Made by a program: the position numbers and the translations under genes. Positions 17,494 through 27,422 of a stretch of DNA of 52,913 nt are shown in pieces; the stretch's first letter is position 1; the number at the start of each line of letters is the position of its first letter. This DNA comes from an uncultured Lachnospiraceae bacterium (GTDB lineage: Bacteria > Bacillota > Clostridia > Lachnospirales > Lachnospiraceae). The notes under the pieces are model-generated. The model worked only from the letters and a program-made list of their open reading frames with translations, was not told the origin of the DNA and did no database searches. The stretch is taken from contig CAMWLG010000015.1 of assembly GCA_947175035.1 (NCBI GenBank), forward strand, positions 1-52,913, in the 5' to 3' direction.

Positions 17494-19407
17494 CTATCCC
17501 TTGTATTCCACCATATGATACACTTGTGTACAGGCTCCCTCCTCCACCATTTGGCGAAGGGTCTCCGTGTCTCCCGTATACGTATAGGAATAATACACAT
17601 TGCAGCCAGTCCAAAAACCCTTCCCCACGCCCCAGACCGGCACTTCCGGATATCTGTCATCATATTGCCTGTCATACCAGATCCGCTCCCGCAGTTCCTC
17701 CTCTTTGATATCAAACACCGACCGCCCAAACATTTCCTCATCCTGTATTCTATCATAAAGGCCGGCACAGTCAAGCAGTGTAGCCTGTATATCTTCATGG
17801 TAGACCGGCGCATTGTTTAATATCATCCCGTCCTTGCTCTCCCCTTTGCGCTTCACCATAAAAATCGGTGTGCCCGCCTGTTGTGGAGAGTTGTCGTTAT
17901 GGGCACCATGGTCAGCCGTAATGATGATCGTAGCGTCATCATACACCCCCAACTCCTGCATCTGTCCCATATACTCCCCCATCATCTCCAACAAATATCT
18001 CATCTCGTTCTCCACGCCGTTACGGGTTGAGTGAGTTCCCTCCAAATGTTCCACAATCAGATAATTTTGATCTGTATCGCTCAGTACAAGTTCAAGATTC
18101 TGTAAGTAGTCATCGTTTTTATAATCAGCCACATCAAGCATCCTGACAGCGTCAGAGAAATCCAAATCCTCAATGTGGGCAAATTGCTTCAACCCCATGG
18201 GCAAGGCCCGGTACATGGACAGCTTGCCAAAATCATAACACAGAATGACCGCCTCAACTTCCATATTCCTTCCGGCATCCCCGCCCCCCTGCCTGTAATT
18301 GTCATATTTCCCGGCGTAACCGTCCACTAGGACATCCTCTATGCTGTACCCGTTCACACGATACCCCGCATTATGCAGCCTGTCATAGAACTCCACCGCC
18401 CGCTCGCTGTTCCACGCTGTCCGATACCACTCCTCCCCCGTCAGTTCCACCGCAAACTCCATCCCCGTCAACATCTGGGTGATGGAAGTGGGCGTAGAGT
18501 CAAACACACTGCAGGTGTTTGTGTATATCGTAAAATCCTTCAGCTCGTCAAACACCGCCCTGTCCTTCTCCAACCACGCCTTGATATACTCGTTGTCCGC
18601 CGCGTCCAGGATAAACAGGATGATATTGTCCTTTGCAGATACCGTGTATTGCTCCTCTGCAGTCATGTACGCCAGATTCATCTCATACACGGAAGCCGGC
18701 GCGGAGAACAACATGATACAAAGGGCAAGAAACTGCATCCCCCCCAGACATGCTGGGCCAAATACCCTGATCCGCTCCCAAATCCGCTTCGCAAGGCACA
18801 TGAGCAGCACCGGCACCAACAGCAACACACCCCAGACAAGATAAGACAGCCAAATCTCAACGTGAAACCTGCTCCAATCTATCAACTCACCATCCAGGAG
18901 CGTCAATCCGCCATTCAGAAACATATACTGGGCGTACACTGCCAAATCCAGCCCAAACAACACTGCCCCCGCCCATTCCTGTAGCCCCTTTTTCAGTGTA
19001 CACAGCAGCACAGACACTGCCAGAGAACATACGACCATGAGAAGCACCTGATAGGGGATAAACATCTGATAGGTGAATACAAAATCGTTCCTGTTCCCCA
19101 CAAAGCTCTCGCTGGGAAGATATACAAACACCATAAAACAGAACGTCAGCACGGGAATGTAGAGCCTCTGAAATCCCTCTGCCATCAAACTCACAGTAAT
19201 CTCCTCTTCCATACATACCTTCCACATCGCTGTGACAGGAAGCAGCAAAATCAAGGTGAGCGCCAAGATTTCCACCCCCATCCGTAGTCCCTCTGTCATA
19301 ATGGAGGACTCATGGAGATTGGTCACCACTGCGGTGGCAAGCGTGATAGTGACAGCAATATGTACAATACGGATTGCCTTGCAAAGTTTACAAATCAATT
19401 TGAACAT
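17494..19407 (-). CDS. LtaS-like sulfatase-fold membrane phosphotransferase, paralog 1
   Basis: 637 residues: about five N-terminal membrane helices (to about 235), then an extracellular alkaline-phosphatase-superfamily domain. The metal-binding Asp is in NIILFILDAADN (Asp268), the likely nucleophile Thr is in CSVFDSTPTSITQM (about 305-307), and later metal ligands are in IVEHLEGTHS and TADHGAHND (about 498-504). The layout is that of lipoteichoic acid synthase and phosphoethanolamine transferases, so transfer of a phospho-polyol or similar group on the outer face is the likely reaction. The helix-loop motif YLPSESFVGNRNDF is shared with the three other paralogs here, as is the C-terminal YTYTGDTETL block. 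Confidence 0.8.
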   Translation of the reverse strand: MFKLICKLCKAIRIVHIAVTITLATAVVTNLHESSIMTEGLRMGVEILALTLILLLPVTAMWKVCMEEEITVSLMAEGFQRLYIPVLTFCFMVFVYLPSESFVGNRNDFVFTYQMFIPYQVLLMVVCSLAVSVLLCTLKKGLQEWAGAVLFGLDLAVYAQYMFLNGGLTLLDGELIDWSRFHVEIWLSYLVWGVLLLVPVLLMCLAKRIWERIRVFGPACLGGMQFLALCIMLFSAPASVYEMNLAYMTAEEQYTVSAKDNIILFILDAADNEYIKAWLEKDRAVFDELKDFTIYTNTCSVFDSTPTSITQMLTGMEFAVELTGEEWYRTAWNSERAVEFYDRLHNAGYRVNGYSIEDVLVDGYAGKYDNYRQGGGDAGRNMEVEAVILCYDFGKLSMYRALPMGLKQFAHIEDLDFSDAVRMLDVADYKNDDYLQNLELVLSDTDQNYLIVEHLEGTHSTRNGVENEMRYLLEMMGEYMGQMQELGVYDDATIIITADHGAHNDNSPQQAGTPIFMVKRKGESKDGMILNNAPVYHEDIQATLLDCAGLYDRIQDEEMFGRSVFDIKEEELRERIWYDRQYDDRYPEVPVWGVGKGFWTGCNVYYSYTYTGDTETLRQMVEEGACTQVYHMVEYKG

Positions 19408-19492
19408 TCTTTCCCCTTTTCATCATTATTTCTGACAGCCCCACAACTGTCGCTATTGTATTACAAGCATCCCATTTTGTCAGTCATAGTGC

Positions 19493-21322
19493 TTATTGAA
19501 ACTCCAGCATATAATATATCCCCCCTTGAACCGTTATCATGCCTTTCATTTCATATCCCCGCTCTCCGGCAAGTTCCCGAATCAGCTGCGTACAATCATG
19601 CTCCTCCCGCCTTTGTTCCTCCGCCTTCTCGTCCATCACAAATCCAAAATCATCTTGGGAATCCTCGCCCCCAGACCACTGCATGATCCTCTGCAGTTCT
19701 TCCGCCGAGGGCTGATATACACTTATATCCACAAACACATAGTTCACTCTTTTATCTGCTCTGCCTACCTCCTGCCAGACATCCCGCGCGTTCAACGACG
19801 AGGTGTGAAAACTCTCTTCCGTATCACGCAAATCAATCGAAAAGGTTGTTAACACCATAGGAACATATGCGTGAGACGCATTCACTACCACCACCCTTTT
19901 TCCCCTAGTGAGCTCCGCCAAATCCCCTGTGAATCCGTACCGTTCTTGAGAATAAGGATAATCCGTTGTCACTTGCACGCGTATCACAATGACAACCACC
20001 AGCACAAGCAGGACGCCCGCAGCGTATTTCCTCGTCCAAGAAAACCTGGTAAGCAGCCAATACGCCGCCACCACCGCAAGCATACAAAAGAGCGGAAAGG
20101 AAAGGGCTATATAACGCATGCAAAACGCGCCATTCAGCCACACATCCACCGAAAGAGCCGTCACAATATATAGAGAGAAACCTCCCACCAGGATAAATAT
20201 CGGCATATAATTCATGACACGCAGGAAATGCAGCAAATTCCCCGGAAGTCCTTTCAGCCTTCCCATCAGAACCGCAAACCAAGGCTCGTTCCTAAAGGGA
20301 AAAAGTATCATCGCCGTGAACACAATCGCCGCAATCACCAAAGGAATCGTGATATTCCAGAAAGCAGTGGCAAAATAGCTTGTAGTAAAACCAAAGTTAT
20401 TGGTAAACATACGGCTGAGAAGCATCCTGATCTGAGTTGCCGTGGAATACAGCTTCACACTCTCACTTTCCCTGTGGGCAATATGGGAAAGCGCCGCTGG
20501 AAAGACCGCGAAAGCCAGCGCCAATGCTCCCAAAATGCTCCCCCCATAGAGAAACATTTGTTTGATCTGACGTTTGCACATCAGATAAATACAGATCAAT
20601 GCCGTAAATACACCAATATATACTATAGAATAATAATGGGTCAAAAATGAGAGAAAAGCCGTAATCGCCGCCGCTACCATAGTTTTTCTTTCAAACCTTG
20701 CCTCTTGGGTATTTTGGCGATACAGACTGATTCCCCAATAGGAAAACGCCATACACAGCATAGTAAGCAGACTGTACTGACGTATGAAGGCAAAGGTACA
20801 CAGCATCCCCGTTCCCCCGCCATAAAGCAGACATGCCAAGATCCCTGCCTCATCCTTCCCTGTAAGCTCCTTTGACGCAAGAAACAGGAACACCTGCGTT
20901 CCGACAAAAAAACCAAGATTCAGTGACAGGCCATACCACCAGGAGAAACGGTTCGGAAAAAAAGAACACACTGTATGTAATAACATATAATACAACGGTG
21001 GATGGCAGTCCATGGTCTGATTATGGTACACGGAACAATAAGCAAAACGCTCTCCCGGCTGCACAGTGAGATATTCCTGAAGGACATTGCCCTGCACCCA
21101 CTGGTCGGTATTAATCCAATTGCTTGTGTAGAAATCATTATAAGCAATCCCATCCTTCAAATATAAAAAAGGCTGATAGTAACTGTTTGACAGTCCATAG
21201 CTCCATACCTCGTCAGAGAAGCATCCCACCCTCCGAAAGGTAAATGTGTATACAATATACCCCGCCTGAATCAGCACCAGCAGTACGAGGATCAAATAAA
21301 TGATTTTCTTTTTCTTTTCCAT
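19493..21322 (-). CDS. GT-C fold membrane glycosyltransferase, paralog 2
   Basis: 609-residue polytopic protein, closely similar along its length to the gene at 15678-17474. The first outer loop reads GCFSDEVWSYGLSNSYYQPF, with the catalytic Asp-Glu pair, and DCHPPLYYMLLHTVCSFFPNRFSWWYG follows. Ten or more membrane helices precede a soluble tail containing DCTQLIRELAGE. It should transfer a lipid-carried sugar on the outer membrane face. It sits between sulfatase-fold paralogs 1 and 2. The Shine-Dalgarno sequence is weak. Confidence 0.8.
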   Translation of the reverse strand: MEKKKKIIYLILVLLVLIQAGYIVYTFTFRRVGCFSDEVWSYGLSNSYYQPFLYLKDGIAYNDFYTSNWINTDQWVQGNVLQEYLTVQPGERFAYCSVYHNQTMDCHPPLYYMLLHTVCSFFPNRFSWWYGLSLNLGFFVGTQVFLFLASKELTGKDEAGILACLLYGGGTGMLCTFAFIRQYSLLTMLCMAFSYWGISLYRQNTQEARFERKTMVAAAITAFLSFLTHYYSIVYIGVFTALICIYLMCKRQIKQMFLYGGSILGALALAFAVFPAALSHIAHRESESVKLYSTATQIRMLLSRMFTNNFGFTTSYFATAFWNITIPLVIAAIVFTAMILFPFRNEPWFAVLMGRLKGLPGNLLHFLRVMNYMPIFILVGGFSLYIVTALSVDVWLNGAFCMRYIALSFPLFCMLAVVAAYWLLTRFSWTRKYAAGVLLVLVVVIVIRVQVTTDYPYSQERYGFTGDLAELTRGKRVVVVNASHAYVPMVLTTFSIDLRDTEESFHTSSLNARDVWQEVGRADKRVNYVFVDISVYQPSAEELQRIMQWSGGEDSQDDFGFVMDEKAEEQRREEHDCTQLIRELAGERGYEMKGMITVQGGIYYMLEFQ

Positions 21323-21352
21323 ACCTTGGGCTCTCTCATTTTACGATAATTT

Positions 21353-23482
21353 CTATCCCTTATAGTCCGTCATAGGATAAATTTGTGTGTAACGCATTTC
21401 TTCAACCATCTCTTCCAGAGTATCCATATCCCCTGTGTAAGTATAGCCATAGTAGGTATTATACAGTGTCATAATCGATGCTGCGTTCATCTTGGACGCC
21501 ATCGGATAACGGTCATCCAGACGTCTGTCATACCAGGTTCTCTCACGCAGGGCATCTTCCTCGATATCAAAGACCGAAAGTCCAAACATCGCCTGGTCTG
21601 ACGCACTCTCATATAGCCCAGCGCAGTCAAGGAGCGTCGCCTGGATGTCCTCATGATAGATGGGTGCGTGGTTCAACACCAGTTCCTCCTTGTGCACCCC
21701 CTTCTCCTTCACCATAAAGATCGGTGTTGCCGCCTGCGCCATCGGTGTCCCCAGTCTCGGGAAATCAGAAGCGTTATGCTCCCCGTGATCCGCCGTAACA
21801 ATGATGGTGGCGTCATCATACACCCCCAACTCCTGCATCTGACGAATATATTCCTTCACAATCTCAAACACATATTTGGTATCCGTCAACGCATCAATTG
21901 TCGAATGCGTTCCTTCCAGATGCTCCACGATAAAATAATGCTTTGGCGTGTCACTCACTGTAAGCCGCAGATGTTGCAGGTAGTCATCATTCTCATAATA
22001 TGCCTTTTCCCGTATCTTTACAATTCCCGTAAACGTAAGATTTTTGCTGTCAATCAAGGGCTTTAAACCCATGGGCAGCGCCCGGTAGAGGGCCAGCGCA
22101 GACAGCCTGCCATACATCCTGTCCTTATCCACTGTCATACTTTGGAGTTCCTCCTCCTCATATTGCCCATAATTGTCAAATTTTCCCGCATATTTATCCA
22201 CAATATTGCCATCCAGATTGAAACCATTGATAGTATAACCCGCCTCATGGAACCTCTCATAAAACAGATCAGCCCTCTCGCTGCTCCATGCCCGCTCATA
22301 CCACTCCGCCCCCGGAAGCTCCACCGCAAACTCCATGCCGGTCAACATCTGCGTCATAGAAGTCGGTGTGGAATCAAACACACTGCAGGTGTTGAGATAC
22401 ACCGTAAAATCCTCCAATCCCTCAAAGGCCTCCGGCTCTGTCTCCAACAACCCTTTCACATAAGCATTATCCACCGAATCCATAACCAACAGAATCAGGT
22501 TGTCCTTCGCCGAGACCGTAAACTGCTCCTGAGGGGACATGTAATTTAGATTAAATCGATATATATCATCCGAGACGGTGAACAAAAGAATGCAAAGGGT
22601 CAAAAACTGAACGCCTCCCAACGCCGCAGGAATTCCCACGCGAAGCTTCTCCCACAACCGCATCCATCGTCGCATCAAGACGATGGGAACCGCCAGCAAA
22701 ACCGCCCATATGATGTAACCTATGATAATATCCACGGTGTATCTGCTCCAGTCCGGACTGCCCCCGTCTATCAGCCCCAGCTTACCGTTTAAAAACATAT
22801 ACTGGATGTACATGGCGGTCACCAGTCCAAAGAGAACCGCGCCTGCCGCCTCAATGAATTTCTTCTTCATTGCGCTTATGAAAACCGCCACTGCCATGGA
22901 GCCGAAGACAGTGAGAAATATATTGCGAAAAATAAACATCTGGTAGGTAAACTCAAAATCCGATTTGTTCCCAAGAAAGCTTTCGCTGGGGAGATATACA
23001 TAGAACATAAACGCCAAGACCAGCATGGGCAGATAGATCTTCTTAATATTCGCCCACATGTCCCGTGTGGTCAACCCCTCCTCCATACAGACGGTCAGCG
23101 TCGCAGCCGTCAAAGGCAGCAAAAGCACAGCAATCGTAAGTGTCTCCAACAAAAGCGGTACAAGCCCGCTCTCCGTCCCGGCCATTCCCTGCCTTGCCAG
23201 ATATTGACTGATTCCAAACACTCCCATCGCCGCAAACATGACTGATGCCAGAACCGAGATCACTGTCAGATGTTCAAACATCTTATGAACCAGCTTCAAA
23301 ATCCAATAGACCGCACTGATCCCCGCCCAGAGTGTCAACGCTCCCGATATCCCCCATATCTCCCTGTGAAAGAAAGCTATCCACAACAATAAAACCTCAA
23401 ACAGGATATAAAATATCCAAAATCTTGGTGTGTTCCCCTCCTGCAGACGATTCTCCTGATCCCCCTTATCCATCTTGTCCAT
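21353..23482 (-). CDS. LtaS-like sulfatase-fold membrane phosphotransferase, paralog 2
   Basis: 709 residues, the longest of the four paralogs because of an extra N-terminal hydrophobic region (two or three added helices before the common five-helix block). The shared block YLPSESFLGNKSDFEFTYQMF is followed by the extracellular domain: NLILLVMDSVDN (metal Asp), CSVFDSTPTSMTQM (likely nucleophile Thr), HLEGTHST and TADHGEHN (metal ligands). The extra helices may bind a partner or a different lipid acceptor. Either of two ATGs (23480-23482 or 23471-23473) could be the start. Confidence 0.8.
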   Translation of the reverse strand: MDKMDKGDQENRLQEGNTPRFWIFYILFEVLLLWIAFFHREIWGISGALTLWAGISAVYWILKLVHKMFEHLTVISVLASVMFAAMGVFGISQYLARQGMAGTESGLVPLLLETLTIAVLLLPLTAATLTVCMEEGLTTRDMWANIKKIYLPMLVLAFMFYVYLPSESFLGNKSDFEFTYQMFIFRNIFLTVFGSMAVAVFISAMKKKFIEAAGAVLFGLVTAMYIQYMFLNGKLGLIDGGSPDWSRYTVDIIIGYIIWAVLLAVPIVLMRRWMRLWEKLRVGIPAALGGVQFLTLCILLFTVSDDIYRFNLNYMSPQEQFTVSAKDNLILLVMDSVDNAYVKGLLETEPEAFEGLEDFTVYLNTCSVFDSTPTSMTQMLTGMEFAVELPGAEWYERAWSSERADLFYERFHEAGYTINGFNLDGNIVDKYAGKFDNYGQYEEEELQSMTVDKDRMYGRLSALALYRALPMGLKPLIDSKNLTFTGIVKIREKAYYENDDYLQHLRLTVSDTPKHYFIVEHLEGTHSTIDALTDTKYVFEIVKEYIRQMQELGVYDDATIIVTADHGEHNASDFPRLGTPMAQAATPIFMVKEKGVHKEELVLNHAPIYHEDIQATLLDCAGLYESASDQAMFGLSVFDIEEDALRERTWYDRRLDDRYPMASKMNAASIMTLYNTYYGYTYTGDMDTLEEMVEEMRYTQIYPMTDYKG

Positions 23483-23506
23483 CCTGTCTATCTTTCCCCC
23501 ATATTT

Positions 23507-25462
23507 TTATCCCTTGTAATCCGTCATCGGATAGATCCGCGTGCAGCGTCCTTCCCTCACCATCTGCTCCAATGTGCCGGTGTCCCCTGTGTAAGTATAG
23601 CTGTAGTAGGTATTGTATTTTGTCAAAATACCCGTTCTTCCCATGATTGTGACTCTGGGATAATTGGGATCCTCCCTCTTGTTATACCAGGTTCGCTCCC
23701 GCAGCATATCTTCCTTGATCTCAAAGACAGATCTGCCGAATAGCGCTTCATCCCGTTCTTTGTCATATAGTCCCGCACAGTCAAGCAATGTCGCCTGCAT
23801 ATCCTCATGATAAACGGGCGCATTCCTTAGAACCAATTCCTCGTTGTGTTTTCCCTTCTCCTTCACCATCAAGATCGGTGTCGAAGCCTTGGTCGGGTCA
23901 TATACATTATGTTCTCCATGGTCGGAGGTCACAATGACGGCAGCGTCATCATACACCCCTAATTCCTTCAGTTGCCATATATATTCCTTCAGCATTTCCA
24001 ACAAGAACCTGGTCTCTTCCAGAGTGTCCGGGCAAGGGTCATGGGTTCCCTGAAGATGCTCCACCACCAAATAATTCTGCTCCTTTTCGCCGGTGGCAAG
24101 CTGAAGATGCTCCATATACTCCCGGTTGTCATAGTAGGTTCGCTCCCGCCTAGTGACAATGCCCGCAAAATCCAGATTCGCACTGTCCACCAGCCGTTTC
24201 CAGCCCATGGGCAGCGCCCTGTACGCAATCAGGTCACTTAGCTTCTCATACATTCTTTCTTCATCCACCAGCAAACGCTCCGACTCCTCGTCGCCGGCGA
24301 TCCGATAATTATCGAATTTCCCCTCATAATTCTCCACCGTGCTGGTCTCCAGATTGAATCCGTTGATCACATAGCCCGCCTCATGCCATCGTTCAAAGAA
24401 TTCCACCGCCCGCTCACTGTTCCATGCCTGTTCATGCCACTCCTTTCCAGGAAGCTCCACGGCAAATTCCATGCCTGCCAGCATCTGTGCCACGGAGGTG
24501 GCTGTGGCGTCAAACACACTGCAGGTGTTCGTGTATATCACAAAATCCTCCAGTCCCTCAAACTCTTCCGGCTCTGTCTCTATCAGCTCCTTCAAATAAG
24601 CATTGTCCACCGCATCCCAGATCAACAGGATCACATTGTCCTTCGCCGACACTCTAAACTGCTCCTCAGGGGACATATAGCTGCCCTGTAACTTGACTCT
24701 AAAAATCTCCGCCGGCGCGGTGAACAGCAGACTGCAGAGCGTCACAAGCTGTATCCCCCCCAAAAAGGCAGGCCCCCAAAGTCTGATGCGTTCCCATATC
24801 TTCTTGCTTTTTCGCATGAAGATAATCGGTGCAATCAACAGCACACCCCAAATGAGATAGCCCGCCGCGATGTCCGCCTGATAATCACTCCACACCGGAG
24901 AGCTTCCATCCAGCAGGTTCAGCCTGGCGTTCAGGAACATATACTGAATATACACCGCGAGATTCAATCCAAACACCAGCGCCTCCGCCATCTCAAAAGA
25001 CGGCCGGTTACAGATACTGATGCAGACCGCCGCCACAAGAAAGCATTCCGCCATGACGACCAGCTGATGTGGGATAAACATCTGATAACTAAACTCAAAA
25101 TCGGAGTTATTGCCGATAAAGGTCTCACTGGGCAGATACACAAAACACATAAAACAAAAGGTCAGGGCAGGAATGCTGATTCGCCGAAACCTCTGCCACA
25201 CATCTCCCACATAAGCTTTATCCTCCACACGGACATCGAATATCCGCACCACTGCAGGAAGAAGCGCCACGGCAAGAACAATCAGACACAGGACAAGCAC
25301 CGGCAGGCTTACTTCCCCGTCCAGAACTCCCAGCCCCGACAGGAACTTATGTCCGCCCAACGTAAAAACACCGGCAATGACAATATCCAGCGGAATATGC
25401 AGCAGTCTTACCTCTCCCAATATTTTGTTGATCCAATGCCCTGTCAAATTCCTCTTCTCCAT
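23507..25462 (-). CDS. LtaS-like sulfatase-fold membrane phosphotransferase, paralog 3
   Basis: 651 residues with the same plan: five N-terminal helices including YLPSETFIGNNSDFEFSYQMF, then an extracellular domain with NVILLIWDAVDN, HLQGTHDP and TSDHGEHN. The nucleophile segment differs from the other three: CSVFDATATSVAQML instead of FDSTPTS.TQML, keeping the Thr residues but losing the Pro and one Ser. This may mark a different donor or acceptor. It ends with YTYTGDTGTLEQMVREGRCTRIYPMTDYKG-like sequence shared with the others. Start ATG has GCGGGG 7 bases upstream. Confidence 0.8.
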   Translation of the reverse strand: MEKRNLTGHWINKILGEVRLLHIPLDIVIAGVFTLGGHKFLSGLGVLDGEVSLPVLVLCLIVLAVALLPAVVRIFDVRVEDKAYVGDVWQRFRRISIPALTFCFMCFVYLPSETFIGNNSDFEFSYQMFIPHQLVVMAECFLVAAVCISICNRPSFEMAEALVFGLNLAVYIQYMFLNARLNLLDGSSPVWSDYQADIAAGYLIWGVLLIAPIIFMRKSKKIWERIRLWGPAFLGGIQLVTLCSLLFTAPAEIFRVKLQGSYMSPEEQFRVSAKDNVILLIWDAVDNAYLKELIETEPEEFEGLEDFVIYTNTCSVFDATATSVAQMLAGMEFAVELPGKEWHEQAWNSERAVEFFERWHEAGYVINGFNLETSTVENYEGKFDNYRIAGDEESERLLVDEERMYEKLSDLIAYRALPMGWKRLVDSANLDFAGIVTRRERTYYDNREYMEHLQLATGEKEQNYLVVEHLQGTHDPCPDTLEETRFLLEMLKEYIWQLKELGVYDDAAVIVTSDHGEHNVYDPTKASTPILMVKEKGKHNEELVLRNAPVYHEDMQATLLDCAGLYDKERDEALFGRSVFEIKEDMLRERTWYNKREDPNYPRVTIMGRTGILTKYNTYYSYTYTGDTGTLEQMVREGRCTRIYPMTDYKG

Positions 25463-25482
25463 TTATATACCCCGCATATCCT

Positions 25483-27402
25483 TCATCCCTTGTTGTCCGT
25501 CATGGGATAGACCTGCGTATACTCTCCGTTCTCCACCATGTGGGTAAGCGTTTCCGTGTCACCAATATAAGTATATGCATAATAGACATTACAATCTGTC
25601 CAAAAACCGATATCCGTCCCCATGATGCGCACTTGCGGATAACGAATGTCATACTGTCTGTCATACCACGAACGCTCCCTCGGCACCCCCTCCTCTATCT
25701 CAAAAACCGGGCATCCGAACAAATCCCCGTCCCGCTCTTCGTCATAAAGCCCGGCACAGGCTAGAAGCGTCGCCTGAATATCTTCGTGGTAAATGGGGGC
25801 GCGATTATATACAAAGGAATCCCTGCTCTCCCCCTTTCGCTTCATCAGAAACACGGGAGTGCCCGCCACCTTGGAATCGTGATCGTTATGCTTGCCATGA
25901 TCTGCTGTCACGATGATCGTGGCATCATCATACACCCCAAGCTCCTTCATCTGCCGGACATACTCCCGCAGCATGTCCAGCAAGTATTTGCTCTCTTTCA
26001 ATTCTTCTCCCGCGCCCGCCGCATGAGTTCCCATCAGATGCTCCACAATCAGATAATTCTGATCTGTCCCGCTCACGGTAAGCTTTAGGTTGTTCATATA
26101 ATCCTCATTGTCATAACAGGCAATATCCTGCTCCATAACAACATCATCAAAGTTCAGCTTCTCAATGTGCGTCCAGTGTTTCCAGCCCACAGGCAGGGCA
26201 CGATATAAGGATAATCTGCAGAACTCGATGCACATGCTTCCCCTGTTTACATCATAATAGGAAAGGGCGTCCTGCTCACCACTTCTATAGTTATCAAACC
26301 ATCCCTCATAATTTCTGGGAGTGTCGCTCGAAAGGCTGTACCCGTTGACACGGTAATTGGCTTCATGCAGCCTGGTGTAGAATCCTTTTGTCCGCTCACT
26401 GCCCCACGCCTGCCTGTACCACTCTTCCCCCGTCAGTTCCACCGCGAATCCCATACCTGTCAGCATCTGGGTAATAGATGTGGGTGTGGAGTCAAAGACG
26501 CTGCAAGTATCCGTGTATATCGTAAAGTCCTCCAAACCTGCCAAAGTCCCGGGTTCCGACGCCTGCAGCTCCTTGATATAAGAATTGTCCATCGCGTCAA
26601 GAATGAACATGACAATGTTGTCCTTCCCCGACACTACATATTGCTCCTCAGAAGACATATAGCAGGTCTCCATCTGATATGCCTTGTCCGGAGCCGTCCA
26701 TAACAGGACAACCAAGGTCACAAGCTGTACTCCCCCAAGACAGACCGGAAGTAATATCCTGAGCCGCCTCCAGATCTGTTCCCTCCTCCAGGCCAGCAAT
26801 GCCGAACCCGCCAGCAGGACTGCCCAGACCAGATATGACAGCAGGATATCCGCAGTATATTTACTCCAATCAATATGTTCCCCATCCAACAGCTTCAAAT
26901 TCCGATTTAGAAACATGTATTGTATATATACCGCCGTATCCACTCCCACCATAAGCGTCCCCGCAACCCTCAACACCCGCTCCCGAAGCGCGCTTAGAAG
27001 CACTGTCGTCACCAGCATGGACACGATGGCCAAGAGCATCTGCCCCGGCAGCAGCATCTGATAGGTAAAATCAAAATCCCTGAGATTGCTGATAAAACTC
27101 TCACTGGGCAGATAGACAGCCAGCATAAAATAAAACAGCGCTACCGGAAGAAGGATTGTCTTGCAGTTGGTCCATAAGCCCTTGACTGTCAGCTTATCAT
27201 CCAGACATTGACCGAACACAATCGACACCACCGGAAGCAAAACCACCGCCAGCGCCAACGCTCTGGGCATCAGCCGAAGCACTTTCTCCCCGATCTGCTC
27301 CATGCTGAGCCAGACCGGGAACTTCTCACCGCCTATGACAATAATCAACGCAATCACCAGTGAAGCCGCTATATGTACAATGGAAATGTGGAATCTTTTC
27401 AT
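25483..27402 (-). CDS. LtaS-like sulfatase-fold membrane phosphotransferase, paralog 4
   Basis: 639 residues. N-terminal helices with YLPSESFISNLRDFDFTYQM are followed by the extracellular domain: NIVMFILDAMDN (metal Asp), CSVFDSTPTSITQM (likely nucleophile Thr), HLMGTHAA and TADHGKHND (metal ligands). It is most like paralog 1 (17494-19407), sharing GYSL/GYSI and HIEKLNF/HIEDLDF segments. It directly follows GT-C paralog 3 in the transcript, so an enzyme pair (sugar transfer then phospho-group transfer) is a reasonable inference. Confidence 0.8.
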   Translation of the reverse strand: MKRFHISIVHIAASLVIALIIVIGGEKFPVWLSMEQIGEKVLRLMPRALALAVVLLPVVSIVFGQCLDDKLTVKGLWTNCKTILLPVALFYFMLAVYLPSESFISNLRDFDFTYQMLLPGQMLLAIVSMLVTTVLLSALRERVLRVAGTLMVGVDTAVYIQYMFLNRNLKLLDGEHIDWSKYTADILLSYLVWAVLLAGSALLAWRREQIWRRLRILLPVCLGGVQLVTLVVLLWTAPDKAYQMETCYMSSEEQYVVSGKDNIVMFILDAMDNSYIKELQASEPGTLAGLEDFTIYTDTCSVFDSTPTSITQMLTGMGFAVELTGEEWYRQAWGSERTKGFYTRLHEANYRVNGYSLSSDTPRNYEGWFDNYRSGEQDALSYYDVNRGSMCIEFCRLSLYRALPVGWKHWTHIEKLNFDDVVMEQDIACYDNEDYMNNLKLTVSGTDQNYLIVEHLMGTHAAGAGEELKESKYLLDMLREYVRQMKELGVYDDATIIVTADHGKHNDHDSKVAGTPVFLMKRKGESRDSFVYNRAPIYHEDIQATLLACAGLYDEERDGDLFGCPVFEIEEGVPRERSWYDRQYDIRYPQVRIMGTDIGFWTDCNVYYAYTYIGDTETLTHMVENGEYTQVYPMTDNKG

Positions 27403-27422
27403 TTTTTCTATCCTTCCATGTC

